A DNA stretch of 64,000 bases. Origin: Cupriavidus basilensis OR16. GTDB taxonomy: Bacteria; Pseudomonadota; Gammaproteobacteria; Burkholderiales; Burkholderiaceae. Position 1 is the first letter of the stretch, and every line of letters starts with the position of its first letter. The position numbers and the translations under genes were made by a program. The DNA lies in assembly GCF_000243095.1 (NCBI RefSeq), contig NZ_AHJE01000057.1, positions 43,488 to 107,487 on the forward strand, in the 5' to 3' direction. The notes beneath the pieces are model-generated. The model was not told the DNA's origin, did no database searches, and was given only the letters and a program-made list of their open reading frames with translations. Of this stretch, positions 53,137 to 62,246 are shown piece after piece.

Positions 53137-53896
53137 CCGGTTGTTCTACGCCGGCCTGCTTGGCGCGCCGTCGGTCCGCACCATGGGCGGGCTGTTGATT
53201 TATGTGGCGTTGCGTGCACCCATTCGCATCCGGATTGATGACGGGGCCTGGGAGTCCACGCAATTGGCGGTGGTGCCGGCGTACATGCCGCACTCGGTAG
53301 CTTGCGACGACCGCATGATCTGCGACCTTGCGCTAGAAGCGGAGAGCATCGACCTCGCGCGCCTGCCGACGGTGATACGCGACCGGGCAGGGCCGGTGGA
53401 TGATCCGGCCTTCGTGCGTCATGTGCGCCAGGCCCATGCCTACCTGAGCGAGCGCGGCCGGGAGCTGGAACTGCGGGCGGACAGCTTCGACCAGATCTTC
53501 TTCGGGCACGCGTTGGTGCCGCGCAAGCTGGACCCGCGCATCGAGGCCGTGGTGCAGCGCATCCGCAGCGCGCCGTCGGCCACGGCCACGGCCGAGTCAT
53601 GCGCCGCGTCGGCCCATCTTTCCTTCTCGCGCTTCCTGCACCTGTTCAAGGAGGATGTCGGCACGCCGTTTCGCAGTTTTCGTACCTGGAAACGCGCCCG
53701 CAGCCTGCTGCACTATGTCACCCAGGACTCCAACCTGGCCCATGTGGCGCTGGATACCGGCTACCCGGACTCCACCCATTTCAGCCATTCCATCCGGCAG
53801 GCCTTCGGGCTCAAACCCAGCGACATCTTCGCCGGGTCGCGCAAGCTCGCCCTGATCGGCGAGCGCGCAGCGGTGGGCAGCGGCATGCCCGGCTAG
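53045..53896 (+). CDS. AraC family transcriptional regulator (paralog 2)
   Basis: A regulator of about 283 residues, paralogous to the one at 32343. It has the same N-terminal sensor (MWLTPDRLFYAGLLGAPSVR, with LAVVPAYMPHSVACDD) and nearly the same double helix-turn-helix (LSFSRFLHLFKEDVGTPFRS; LAHVALDTGYPDSTHFSHSI). The ATG at 53045 lies inside the end of the ligase gene; a later ATG (MTAGASGG, 53084) is possible. Its TAG stop shares the palindromic CTAG (53893-53896) with the stop of the convergent ligase. It probably controls the transporter/CoA-ligase operon. Confidence 0.85.
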   Translation: MQALGIACPPATPMTAGASGGAGRVMWLTPDRLFYAGLLGAPSVRTMGGLLIYVALRAPIRIRIDDGAWESTQLAVVPAYMPHSVACDDRMICDLALEAESIDLARLPTVIRDRAGPVDDPAFVRHVRQAHAYLSERGRELELRADSFDQIFFGHALVPRKLDPRIEAVVQRIRSAPSATATAESCAASAHLSFSRFLHLFKEDVGTPFRSFRTWKRARSLLHYVTQDSNLAHVALDTGYPDSTHFSHSIRQAFGLKPSDIFAGSRKLALIGERAAVGSGMPG

Positions 53897-55490
53897 GCGC
53901 GCCGGGCAGTGGTGTCCGACGCGCTCTCCGTGCGCAAGGCCGCCTTGTGGATCTTGCCGGCCGGCGTGAGCGGCAGCGCGTCGCGCAGCACCACCTGGCG
54001 CGGCACCTTGTAGTCGGCCAGCCGGGAACCGCAGTACGTGCGGATTTCCTGCTCCGTGACCTGGCAGCCGGGCTTGGGCACGATGTAATAGCGGCCGATC
54101 TCGCCCAGCACGGGGTCGGGCACGCCAATGCCGGCCACCATCATCACCGCCGGATGGCGCGCGATCACCCCTTCGATCTCGGCCGGATAGACATTGAATC
54201 CGCCCTGGATATACATATCCTTCTTGCGCCCCTTCAGGTGGATATAGCCGCGTGCGTCCACATAGCCCAGGTCGCCCGAGTGCAGCCAGCCCTGGGCATC
54301 GAAACCATCGGCTCCGGCCGCGCCGCCCACATAGCCCGGACAAACACCAGCGCCGCGAAAGCAAAGCTCGCCGATCTCGCCCGCGGCTGCGTCCTCGCCG
54401 GTAAACGAGACCACGCGCACCGTGGCGGTATCGAACACGCGGCCGATCGATTGCATCAGGTCCTGCCGCTCCGCGCCCCAGGGCGTCATGACGATCGCAC
54501 CAGAGGATTCCGAGAGGCCGTACAGGTTCATCACCGCCGCCTGCGGCATGCGCGCCTGCAGTTGCTCCAGCAGCGCGGCGTCCACGGTGGCGCCGCCCAC
54601 GATCACGAGCCGGACCGAGGAGAAATCCACCTTGGCCGAGTCAGGGTGCATCAGCAGCAGCGTGGCCATGGTCGGCACGCCAGAGAAGATGGTGGGCGGG
54701 TGCTGGCGCATCATGGCGAGCACGAGGTCCGCCTTGAAGGCCGGCACGAGCTCGCAGGTGCCGCCGCCCAGCAGGAAGTTCAGCACCCCGCGGTGATGCC
54801 GCCCACATGGTTGAAGGGCAGGGCCAGCTGGATATGGTCGGCCTCGGTCGTGCGCACGTGGCGCGCTTGCCCCAGGGCCGCCGCCACCATGCTGCCATTG
54901 GACAGTCCTGCGCCCTTCGGCTGCCCGGTGGTGCCCGAGGTGTAGATCACCATGGCCAGGTCCTCCGGCACCACCTGCGCCTCGGCGGCTTCCAGTGCGG
55001 CGATGTCCCGCTCGGTGGCCAGCAGCGCGGAGAGCCGCATGGATCCGGCCCCCGCCTGGGGCGCTGCATCGATCACCACCACATGCTGCAAGCCCGGCAT
55101 GCGCGGCGCCAGCCGTGCCAGCATGGCGGGAAAATCAAAGCCCTCGCAGTCCGGCACCGTGAAAACCGCCTTGATCGCGCTGTCGTTCACCATGTGCTCG
55201 ATCTCGTTGTCGCGGTAGCGCACGCTCAGGCCAACCACCGCCACCCCGATGCGGGTCGCGGCAAAGAACAGCTGCAGCCATTCGATCTGGTTCAGGCCGA
55301 TCACGCCGATGCGCTCGCCACGCTTGATCCCGAGCCCAAGCAGCCCGCAAGCTAGCCTCGCGGAGCTGGCCTCCATCCCGGCAAAGCCGTGGGCCTGCTG
55401 CCCGCAGAGGTAGGCTGTGCGCTGGCCCCACCGCTGGCTGGCCTGGCGAAGAGCGGCGCCAATGGTGGCGGGCGGTGGGTTGGCAATCAT
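53893..55490 (-). pseudogene. AMP-dependent acyl-CoA synthetase, frameshifted
   Basis: A ligase of about 530 residues in two frames. The N-terminal part (55490 to about 54785) contains VIYTSGTTGQPKGAGLSNGS and ends at FNHVGGITAG. The C-terminal part (about 54786-53893) resumes with LNFLLGGGTCELVPAFKADL and has NLYGLSESSGAIV, GWLHSGDLGYVDARGYIHLK and the lysine motif TPAGKIHKAALR. A single missing base in GCGGGG at about 54786-54792 would restore one frame. The ATG at 55490 has AGGAG about 9 nt upstream. Its promoter region is divergent from hipB. Substrate unknown. Confidence 0.85.
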
Positions 55491-55631
55491 GCGGACTCTC
55501 CTGGCGTTGGATGCGTCGAAGACCTGGGACAGGTCGGATTGGCCAAGCGTAGCCAAGGAGCGTGGGGCAAGGCTTGCGGAAAGTGGCTGGGTAGCTGCGT
55601 TTGGCGCTAGCGTTGTTTCTGTGGGCACGGG

Positions 55632-55728
55632 TTACGCATGACATGGGTAATTACGAAATACCCATTAAACTGGTATTTGCAATTTACCCATATTGTTTGT
55701 AAAGTGAGATTACGCATTTCATGGGTAA
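55632..55728. promoter_or_regulatory. hipB operator region: repeated palindromes
   Basis: A 19-bp site TTACGCATGACATGGGTAA (55632-55650) recurs as TTACGCATTTCATGGGTAA (55710-55728), 17 of 19 identical, 78 bp apart. Each is a near-palindrome of TTACSCAT and ATGGGTAA. Between them are AATACC-N9-GGTATT (55657-55677) and TTACCCAT (55684-55691). The second site ends 15 bp before the hipB ATG. This is the classic arrangement for autorepression by HipB, probably cooperative with HipA; binding is inferred. Confidence 0.7.
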
Positions 55729-55743
55729 CCCTGGATCCCCAAG

Positions 55744-55995
55744 ATGAAACAGCTGCTCACCACCTCTAGCCAGCTCGGGCAAGTGCTGCAATCCGCACGG
55801 CGTGCCGCCAAGCTGTCCCAGACGGACCTCGCGGCGCGGCTGGATGTCAGCCAGAGCCGCATCTCCCACATGGAGTTGAACCCCGGCAGCATCAGCGCCG
55901 ACCAGTTGCTGGCGCTGGTCAGCGTCCTGGGGCTGGAGCTCGTCGTGCAGGATAAACGCACGGCCGGGGCCGAGGCCTCGCCGGTGGAGTGGTAG
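55744..55995 (+). CDS. hipB: HipB-like antitoxin (XRE family)
   Basis: An 83-residue DNA-binding antitoxin. The Cro/CI-type helix-turn-helix is LGQVLQSARRAAKLSQTDLA then LDVSQSRISHMELNPGSIS, residues 10-50, followed by a short C-terminal tail. Its gene directly precedes hipA (TAG, two bases, ATG), so they form one operon. HipB proteins neutralise HipA and repress their own promoter; repeated palindromes at 55632-55728 are the likely sites. Confidence 0.9.
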   Translation: MKQLLTTSSQLGQVLQSARRAAKLSQTDLAARLDVSQSRISHMELNPGSISADQLLALVSVLGLELVVQDKRTAGAEASPVEW

Positions 55996-55997
55996 CC

Positions 55998-57446
55998 ATG
56001 GGCCGCAGATCGCATGCGCGCGCATTGTCGGTATGGGCCAATGGCGAGCGGGTAGGGACGTGGCGCATCCCCACGCGGGGCGACATGGAGTTGCAGTACG
56101 ACCCTGGCTGGATGGCCTCGCCGGCCGGACGCCCGCTCTCCCTGTCGCTTCCCTTCGGCGTCGATACATCGCCGCTCAAGGGCGACCGGGTACGCAACTA
56201 CTTCGACAACCTGCTGCCCGACAGCGACGCCATCCGCAAGCGCCTGGCCACGCGGTTCAAGGCGGCAACCACCGAAGCCTTCGACCTGCTGGAAGCCATC
56301 GGCCGCGATTGCGTCGGCGCCGTGCAATTGCTCGGCGAGAACGAACAGCCGGCAGGCCACGACCGCATCGATGGCTCGCCGCTGTCCGATGTGGAAATCG
56401 AGCGGTGGCTGCGCCAGACCGTCAGCCCAACCGGCATGGGCGCGCAGGACGATGACGACGACTTCCGCATCTCGCTGGCCGGCGCGCAGGAAAAGACGGC
56501 GCTGCTGTGGCACGAGAACCAGTGGATGAAGCCCCACGGCGCCACGCCCACCACCCATATCCTCAAGCTGCCACTCGGGCTGGTGGGCAACAAGCGCGCC
56601 GACCTCAGCACCTCGGTCGAGAACGAGTGGCTGTGCCTGGCCATCCTCGCCGCCTACGGCCTGCCGGTGGCGCATGGCGAGATCAAGACGTTCGCCAGCC
56701 AGAAGGTACTGAGCGTGCAACGCTTCGACCGCCAGATGCATTCCTCGGGCGGCTGGATCCTGCGCCTGCCGCAGGAGGATTTCTGCCAGGCGCTCGGCGT
56801 CGCGCCGCACCTGAAATACGAAGCGGACGGCGGCCCGGGCATGCGCGACATCGCCCAGATCCTGCGGCAATCGACCCACGCCGATGAAGACCTGGAGGCC
56901 TTCCTCACCACGCAGATCCTGTTCTGGATGCTGGCGGCGCCCGACGGGCATGCCAAGAATTTCAGCATCCGCCTGCTGCCCGGGGGGCGCTACCGGATGA
57001 CGCCGCTCTATGACGTGATGTCGATCTGGCCGGTGGTTGGCGCTGGGGCAAACCAGTGGTCATGGCACAAGGCCAAGCTGGCCATGGCGGTGGCCGGCAA
57101 GAACCGGCATTACCTGTTCAAGGACGTGCAACGCCGGCATTTCAACGCCATGGCGCCCAAGTGCTTCCACGGCCCGGATGCGGAAGGCATCGTCCAGCGG
57201 CTCATTGCGCGCACGCCTGCGGTGATCGCCACGGTTAGTGCCGCCTTGCCGGCAGGCTTCCCGCAAAAGGTGGCGGACAGCATCCTGCAGGGGCTGGCGG
57301 CATCCGCCCGGCAGCTCGATCACATGCCGCCTGGCTATGGTTGGGGTTTGGCGGGGCCGACCACTTTGCGCAAGACGAAGCACACGGCGCGGCCTATGGT
57401 CGAGGGATGCCGGCTTGCATGCCGCACGCCATTCCCGACCCGATAG
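55998..57446 (+). CDS. hipA: HipA-family serine/threonine kinase toxin
   Basis: A 482-residue HipA-like protein kinase. N-terminal domain: LSVWANGERVGTWRI and GRPLSLSLPFG; kinase core: ISLAGAQEKTALL (ATP-site loop), LPLGLVGNKRADLSTSVENE, RFDRQ, and the catalytic/metal segment APDGHAKNFSI followed by YDVMS. In characterised systems HipA phosphorylates glutamyl-tRNA synthetase and causes growth arrest. The ATG at 55998 is preferred to the GTG at 55989, which overlaps hipB. The last 35 or so residues (after QLDHMPPGYGWG) look unlike the family and may be read-on toward the next gene. Confidence 0.9.
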   Translation: MGRRSHARALSVWANGERVGTWRIPTRGDMELQYDPGWMASPAGRPLSLSLPFGVDTSPLKGDRVRNYFDNLLPDSDAIRKRLATRFKAATTEAFDLLEAIGRDCVGAVQLLGENEQPAGHDRIDGSPLSDVEIERWLRQTVSPTGMGAQDDDDDFRISLAGAQEKTALLWHENQWMKPHGATPTTHILKLPLGLVGNKRADLSTSVENEWLCLAILAAYGLPVAHGEIKTFASQKVLSVQRFDRQMHSSGGWILRLPQEDFCQALGVAPHLKYEADGGPGMRDIAQILRQSTHADEDLEAFLTTQILFWMLAAPDGHAKNFSIRLLPGGRYRMTPLYDVMSIWPVVGAGANQWSWHKAKLAMAVAGKNRHYLFKDVQRRHFNAMAPKCFHGPDAEGIVQRLIARTPAVIATVSAALPAGFPQKVADSILQGLAASARQLDHMPPGYGWGLAGPTTLRKTKHTARPMVEGCRLACRTPFPTR

Positions 57447-57466
57447 CTCCACTGACAGGACCCACG

Positions 57467-58386
57467 ATGAGCCTCCTGACCCTGCCGCCCCTTGCCCACT
57501 ATTTCACCGCCGAGCACGAACAGTTCCGCAGCACGCTGCGCGACTTCGTCGCCCGCGAGATCACCCCCTATGTGAACGACTGGGACGAAGCCGGGACCTT
57601 TCCGCGCTCGCTATACCGCCGCGCGGCGGAAGTCGGCCTGCTTGGGCTGGGTTACCCGGAACACTTCGGGGGCACGCCCGGCGACATCTTCTACCACCTG
57701 ATCCAGGCGGAAGAGTTTGCCCGCTGCGGCTCCGGTGGCGTCAACGCATCGCTGCATTCCCACTCCATCGGCGTGCCGCCCATCGTTGCGGCCGGCAGCC
57801 AGGCGCTGCAGGAACGCGTGCTGCCCGCGGTCATCGCTGGCGACAAGATCGCTGCCCTGGCCATTACCGAGCCCGGCGGCGGCTCCGACGTGGCCAGCCT
57901 GAAGACCACCGCCGTGCGCGACGGCGATTCCAGGTCATCATGCGCAACTTCAACGCCGAGCGGCTGGGGATGAGCGCCAGCGCCTATGGCTATGCCGAAG
58001 CCTGCCTGCAGGAAGCACTGGACTGGGCGCGCCAGCGCAGCACATTTGGCCACCCACTGGTGGAACGCCAGGTGATCCGCCACAAGCTGGTCGACATGGC
58101 CCTGCGCATCGAAGCCGCCCGCAACCTCGTCTACGACCTGGCTTACCGCGTGCAGCACCAGGCTGGCGACCCGGCGCAACTGGTGGCGCGCACCTGCATG
58201 GCCAAGATCCAGGCCACCCAGGCCATGCAGTTCTGCGCCGACCAGGCCGTGCAGATCCTGGGCGGCATGGGATTCATGCGCGGCACCCTGAGCGAGCGCG
58301 TGTACCGCGAGGTCAAGGTCATGATGATCGGCGGCGGGTCGGAGGAAATCATGAAGGACCTGGCCGCGCGGCAGTTGGGGTTTTGA
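57467..58386 (+). pseudogene. Acyl-CoA dehydrogenase, internally deleted
   Basis: A second acyl-CoA dehydrogenase. The N-terminal frame (from 57467, LPPLAHYFTAEHEQFRSTLR) reaches the FAD-site block AITEPGGGSDVASLKTTAVR and stops matching at about 57926. The C-terminal frame resumes at 57928 with FQVIMRNFNAERLGMSASAY and continues through RQRSTFGHPLVERQVIRHKL and QILGGMGFMRGTLSERVYRE. The family has about 75-80 residues between these blocks, so the middle beta-domain is gone and the join is out of frame. A full-length gene would be about 385 codons. It is 20 bp beyond hipA and apparently unrelated to it. Confidence 0.85.
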
Positions 58387-58443
58387 GGCGGGAGAGGAGG
58401 CGGGAACGGGAGGGGGCTGGCATGTCGATTGACGCACTCGATC

Positions 58444-58471
58444 ATGCCCCATGCCCCATGCCCCATGCCCC
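58444..58471. repeat. 7-bp tandem repeat, four copies
   Basis: ATGCCCC is repeated four times (58444-58450, 58451-58457, 58458-58464, 58465-58471) between the broken acyl-CoA dehydrogenase and the diguanylate cyclase gene. It is a slippage-prone short tandem repeat about 145 bp before the cyclase start. No function is evident. Confidence 0.8.
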
Positions 58472-58613
58472 CCGGCCCCTTAAGAACCAATACCAACCAT
58501 CACCAAGCTAACGCATCCACGCACGGATCAGCCCCGCCGCGCCGCTTTATAATCCGACCAGAGAATCCGCCGCCGGCGCTGCCGGCGGGCGCGCGCGTCC
58601 TGGAACTGGCCGA

Positions 58614-60239
58614 ATGCCTTCGTACCCCCTAGTCCTTTGTCTAACCTTTGCGGTCGTCGGAAGCCTGACGGTTGCCGTCGCAACCTGGACGCGGCGGGAC
58701 GACCCCATCGTCAAGGCCTTCCTGGCGCTGGCCCTGGGGAGCGCGCTATGGAGCGGCGGCCGCTTGCTAGAGTTGAATTCCCCCGACCTGGAAACACGCA
58801 TCCTGTGGGCCAAGGTGCAATATGCCGGCATTGTCGCCGTGCCCATCGGCTGGCTCTGCGCCATCGTCCAGCTCAGCCGGCCAAGATTCGTCATCCCTTG
58901 GTCGCTGCTGTCGCTGCCTATCGTCATCAATATCGTGACGCTGGCCCTGGTCTTCACCAATGAACGGCACCACCTGATCTGGACGTCGATCCAGCTGGTG
59001 CCGGGTGGCGCGGCGCCGGGCGCCGTCTTTGGCCATGGCCCGGCATATGCCGCGGCGGCTGCCTATACCTACCTGCTGTTGCTGATCAGCGTCTACTTCC
59101 TGCTGACGGCCCGCGAACCAGGCAGCAGCCTGACCCGCGGGGGCAGAGCGGTGCTTGCGGGCGGCCTGGCGTTGACGCTGGTGGCCAATGTCGCGTACTT
59201 GCGCGGATGGACAGGTCCGCTGGGTGGCGACCTGACCCCCGCCACCTTCTCGGTGACGGCGGTGCTGGTGTGGCTATGCGCGCTGCGTGGGCACCTGGAT
59301 GATGTTGGCCACTATGCCAGGCTCAGGGTCTTCGATGCCTTGCAAGAGGGCTGCGTGATCGTGAATGCCAACGACATCATCGTGGACTTCAACCCCGCCG
59401 CGCGGCGCCTGCTGGTGGAGGTGGAGCGGGGCAGCCCGTTTCCGCCGGCCTGGCGGGACGCGATTGCTGCCAGCCGCCGCGGCGCGCCCGGCAGCGGCGC
59501 TTCGCACCTGATTTCGGAGGAGCGCGTCGACTACGAGCTCACCGTGGATTCGGTGCGCAACCTGAACCGGCAGCCGGTCGGGATCATTGTGTTTCTCCGC
59601 GACGTCACGCGCTTCCGCTCGCGCGAACAAGCGCTGGCGGTAGAGAACTCCAGCCTGGCGGTGCGGCTCGGCGAAACCGAGGAAAAGCTCTCGCGTATCG
59701 AGGCCGACCTGTATCGCGATGCGCTCACGGGCGCGCTCAACCGGCGCTTTTTCCAGCGCGAGGCCGCCGCCGCGATCGCGGACGCGTTTGAGCGCGGCAA
59801 TCCGGTCGGCCTGCTGATCATCGACGTCGATTACTTCAAGCAGTACAACGATCTCCACGGGCATGTGCACGGCGACGAATGCCTGCGCCGCGTGGCCGCC
59901 GCCATCGGCGAAGCCATGCGCAACGGCCCCGGCGACTTCTGCGCCCGCGTTGGCGGCGAAGAGTTCGCCATCGTGCTGCCAGGGGTCACGCCAGCCCATA
60001 CGCGGGACGTCGGCGTGCGCCTGCTGAATGCCGTGCGCTCGCTGGCGCTGCCGCATGGCGGCTGGCCAGAGCACCCGTGCGTCACCATCAGCGTCGGCGC
60101 GGTTTGCGAAATCCCGGCTTCGCCGTCACTGGAATTCCTGCTCGATAAAGCCGACGCAGCCATGTACGAGGCCAAGCGCAACGGCCGCGACCGTTTCATG
60201 ATGCGCGACCCGGTGGCGTCGCCTGCGTACCCGGGCTGA
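58614..60239 (+). CDS. Membrane diguanylate cyclase (7TM-PAS-GGDEF)
   Basis: A 541-residue protein. Residues 1-220 form about seven hydrophobic helices of the histidine-kinase-N/7TM type. A PAS-like domain follows (LRVFDALQEGCVIVNANDII), then a short coiled coil, and a GGDEF domain from about residue 370 (DALTGALNRRFFQREAAAAI, LIIDVDYFKQYND, RVGGEEFAIVLPG). GGEEF is a functional variant, so it should make cyclic di-GMP. The inhibitory RxxD site is replaced by GPGD, so product inhibition is probably weak. The signal sensed by the membrane domain is unknown. Confidence 0.92.
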   Translation: MPSYPLVLCLTFAVVGSLTVAVATWTRRDDPIVKAFLALALGSALWSGGRLLELNSPDLETRILWAKVQYAGIVAVPIGWLCAIVQLSRPRFVIPWSLLSLPIVINIVTLALVFTNERHHLIWTSIQLVPGGAAPGAVFGHGPAYAAAAAYTYLLLLISVYFLLTAREPGSSLTRGGRAVLAGGLALTLVANVAYLRGWTGPLGGDLTPATFSVTAVLVWLCALRGHLDDVGHYARLRVFDALQEGCVIVNANDIIVDFNPAARRLLVEVERGSPFPPAWRDAIAASRRGAPGSGASHLISEERVDYELTVDSVRNLNRQPVGIIVFLRDVTRFRSREQALAVENSSLAVRLGETEEKLSRIEADLYRDALTGALNRRFFQREAAAAIADAFERGNPVGLLIIDVDYFKQYNDLHGHVHGDECLRRVAAAIGEAMRNGPGDFCARVGGEEFAIVLPGVTPAHTRDVGVRLLNAVRSLALPHGGWPEHPCVTISVGAVCEIPASPSLEFLLDKADAAMYEAKRNGRDRFMMRDPVASPAYPG

Positions 60240-60290
60240 ACAGCTTTCATTGACTGGCCGGATCGGCCATCCTCCCAGGAGTACCCCCTC

Positions 60291-61019
60291 ATGTCATTCG
60301 GCGAATCCGCTGCCATCTACAACCAGACACGCCAGTCATACAGCACGGCTGTGATGGACAAGGTCGCAGATATCTTGGGGGCGGCAGGCACACAAGCCAT
60401 CCTCGACATCGGATGCGGCACGGGCATCGCAACCCGGCAACTGACCGCGCGCGGCTTTCGCCCGGTCGGGATCGACGTTGACCCGGACATGATCGACGAG
60501 GCGCGCTTGCTGGGGCAAGCGGGCGCGTACCAGGTAATGGGCGCCGATCGCCTGGATTTTGCCGATGCGGCGTTCAGCGGGGCCACCGCCTTCGGCGCGT
60601 TTCACTGGTTCTCGGACGATGTATCAGTGCGCAACATCCAGCGCGTATTGATGCCAGGCGCGGCCTTCGTCGTGGTCAACAAGAACGACGCGAGCGATTT
60701 TCGCGAGGTCATCCTTGGCATCGTCGGCCGCTACGTGGCACTGAGCCGCGCGCGGCCCAAGGCCGAATACCAGCCTGCCGGGACGCTCTGCGCCGGCGGC
60801 TTTCACGCGGTCCGGGAAGAGCGGATCCCGACCATGGAGTCGCTTTCGATCGAGCATGCCGTTGCGCACGTGCGGTCGATGCATTTGTGGCAAGAGGTAC
60901 CGGCATCGCTCCACGGCGCCATTGAGGCTGACCTGCGCGACTACGTGGGGCGGCATCTTGACGCATCCGGGAAGTTTCCGCGGCCGCTTGTCATGACGGT
61001 AGTATCGGGATGCCGGTAG
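60291..61019 (+). CDS. Class I SAM-dependent methyltransferase
   Basis: A 242-residue Rossmann-fold methyltransferase. The SAM-binding motif ILDIGCGTGIATRQLTARG lies at about residues 39-57, GIDVDPDMIDEARLLG follows as motif II, and the segment ATAFGAFHWFSDDVSVRNIQ resembles UbiE/trans-aconitate methyltransferase-like enzymes. AGGAG precedes the ATG at 60291. The substrate cannot be predicted and there is no operon context; the next gene is about 180 bp downstream. Confidence 0.88.
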   Translation: MSFGESAAIYNQTRQSYSTAVMDKVADILGAAGTQAILDIGCGTGIATRQLTARGFRPVGIDVDPDMIDEARLLGQAGAYQVMGADRLDFADAAFSGATAFGAFHWFSDDVSVRNIQRVLMPGAAFVVVNKNDASDFREVILGIVGRYVALSRARPKAEYQPAGTLCAGGFHAVREERIPTMESLSIEHAVAHVRSMHLWQEVPASLHGAIEADLRDYVGRHLDASGKFPRPLVMTVVSGCR

Positions 61020-61200
61020 CGACCGGGCGGGCGGCCAAGCTGGTCGCGAGCAGGTCCACCGGGGTCTGATCTCAATTCCACCGTGCGGAAATGAAGGGCT
61101 GTATTTGACCGTATTTGCGCTTAATCTGGGTTCATCGATCAGCGACGGGCAGGGCAAGAAATGGCACCTGTCCCATCAAAAAACCCAGACGGAGACGCAA

Positions 61201-62199
61201 GTGCCGAACTCATTCCCCCTCTTCAACAGGGCGCTGGCCACGTTGGCCATTCCGCTTGCCGCCATGGGCGCGCTGGCCCCAGCTGCCAACGCCGCGGCCT
61301 TCCCGGAAAAGCCCATTCGCCTCGTCGTGCCCTTCGCCCCGGGCGGTGGCACCGACCTGATCGCCAGGACCATGGGCGTGACGATGTCGCAAGATCTCGG
61401 CCAGCCGGTGATCATCGACAACAAGCCTGGCGGCGGCACCATCATCGGCTCCGACACGGTGGCCAAGAGCGCGCCGGATGGCTACACCATGGTGATGGCC
61501 ACGTTTGCGCACGCGGTCAACCCGAGCATCCATGCCAAGCTGCCCTACGCCACCGACAAGGCATTTGCGCCGGTGATGCTGGTAGGCCAGTCGCCCAACG
61601 TGCTGGTGGTTCGCCCGGACAGTCCTTACAAGACGGTGCAGGACCTGATCGCTGCCGCCAAGGCCAAGCCGGGGAAAATCTCGTTCGCCTCCCAGGGACC
61701 CGGTACCTCCGCGCACCTCGCCGGTGAACTGTTCAAGTCACTGGCCAAAGTCGACCTCAACCACATTCCTTACCGAGGTGCCGGCCCCGCCATCACCGAC
61801 CTGCTGGGCGGCCAGGTAGATGTGATGTTCGCCACGGCCTCGGCAGTCGGCACGCTGCTGGAAAACGGCAAGCTGCGCGCGATCGCAGTGACCACCGCAA
61901 AGCGCTCGGCAAGCCCCGGCCTGGCCAAGGTGCCCACCATCGCGGAAAGCGGCGTGCCTGGCTATGTGGCCGAGAGCTGGTACGGGCTCTTCGTGCCGGC
62001 CGGCACGCCTGCCCCGGTGATTGCCCGCCTGAACGCGGCGGCCAGGAAAGCGGTGCAGACCGAGGCGTTCCGCAAGCGCGCCGAGACCGAGGGCCTGGAA
62101 GTCAGCGCGGGGACGCCCGAGGAATTCGGCCGCTATGTGCGCGCCGAGGAGGTGCGCTGGAGCCGGGTGGTCAAGGAAGCGAGGATCACCGCCGAGTAG
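61201..62199 (+). CDS. Bug-family (TctC-like) periplasmic solute receptor
   Basis: A 332-residue periplasmic binding protein of the tripartite tricarboxylate transporter type, greatly expanded in Burkholderiales. It has a signal peptide (LFNRALATLAIPLAAMGALA, cut probably after ANA), followed by FPEKPIRLVVPFAPGGGTDL, VIIDNKPGGGTIIGSDTVAK, and HIPYRGAGPAITDLLGGQVD. I take the GTG at 61201, with GGAGA upstream, in preference to 61105. It precedes an enoyl-CoA hydratase and an NDP-forming acyl-CoA synthetase, so it probably delivers a carboxylate for that route. No TctA/TctB membrane genes are present here. Confidence 0.9.
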   Translation: MPNSFPLFNRALATLAIPLAAMGALAPAANAAAFPEKPIRLVVPFAPGGGTDLIARTMGVTMSQDLGQPVIIDNKPGGGTIIGSDTVAKSAPDGYTMVMATFAHAVNPSIHAKLPYATDKAFAPVMLVGQSPNVLVVRPDSPYKTVQDLIAAAKAKPGKISFASQGPGTSAHLAGELFKSLAKVDLNHIPYRGAGPAITDLLGGQVDVMFATASAVGTLLENGKLRAIAVTTAKRSASPGLAKVPTIAESGVPGYVAESWYGLFVPAGTPAPVIARLNAAARKAVQTEAFRKRAETEGLEVSAGTPEEFGRYVRAEEVRWSRVVKEARITAE

Positions 62200-62246
62200 C
62201 CGCGCCTTTCGCATCAGCACAAGAAAACAGGATAGAGAGACCCACC

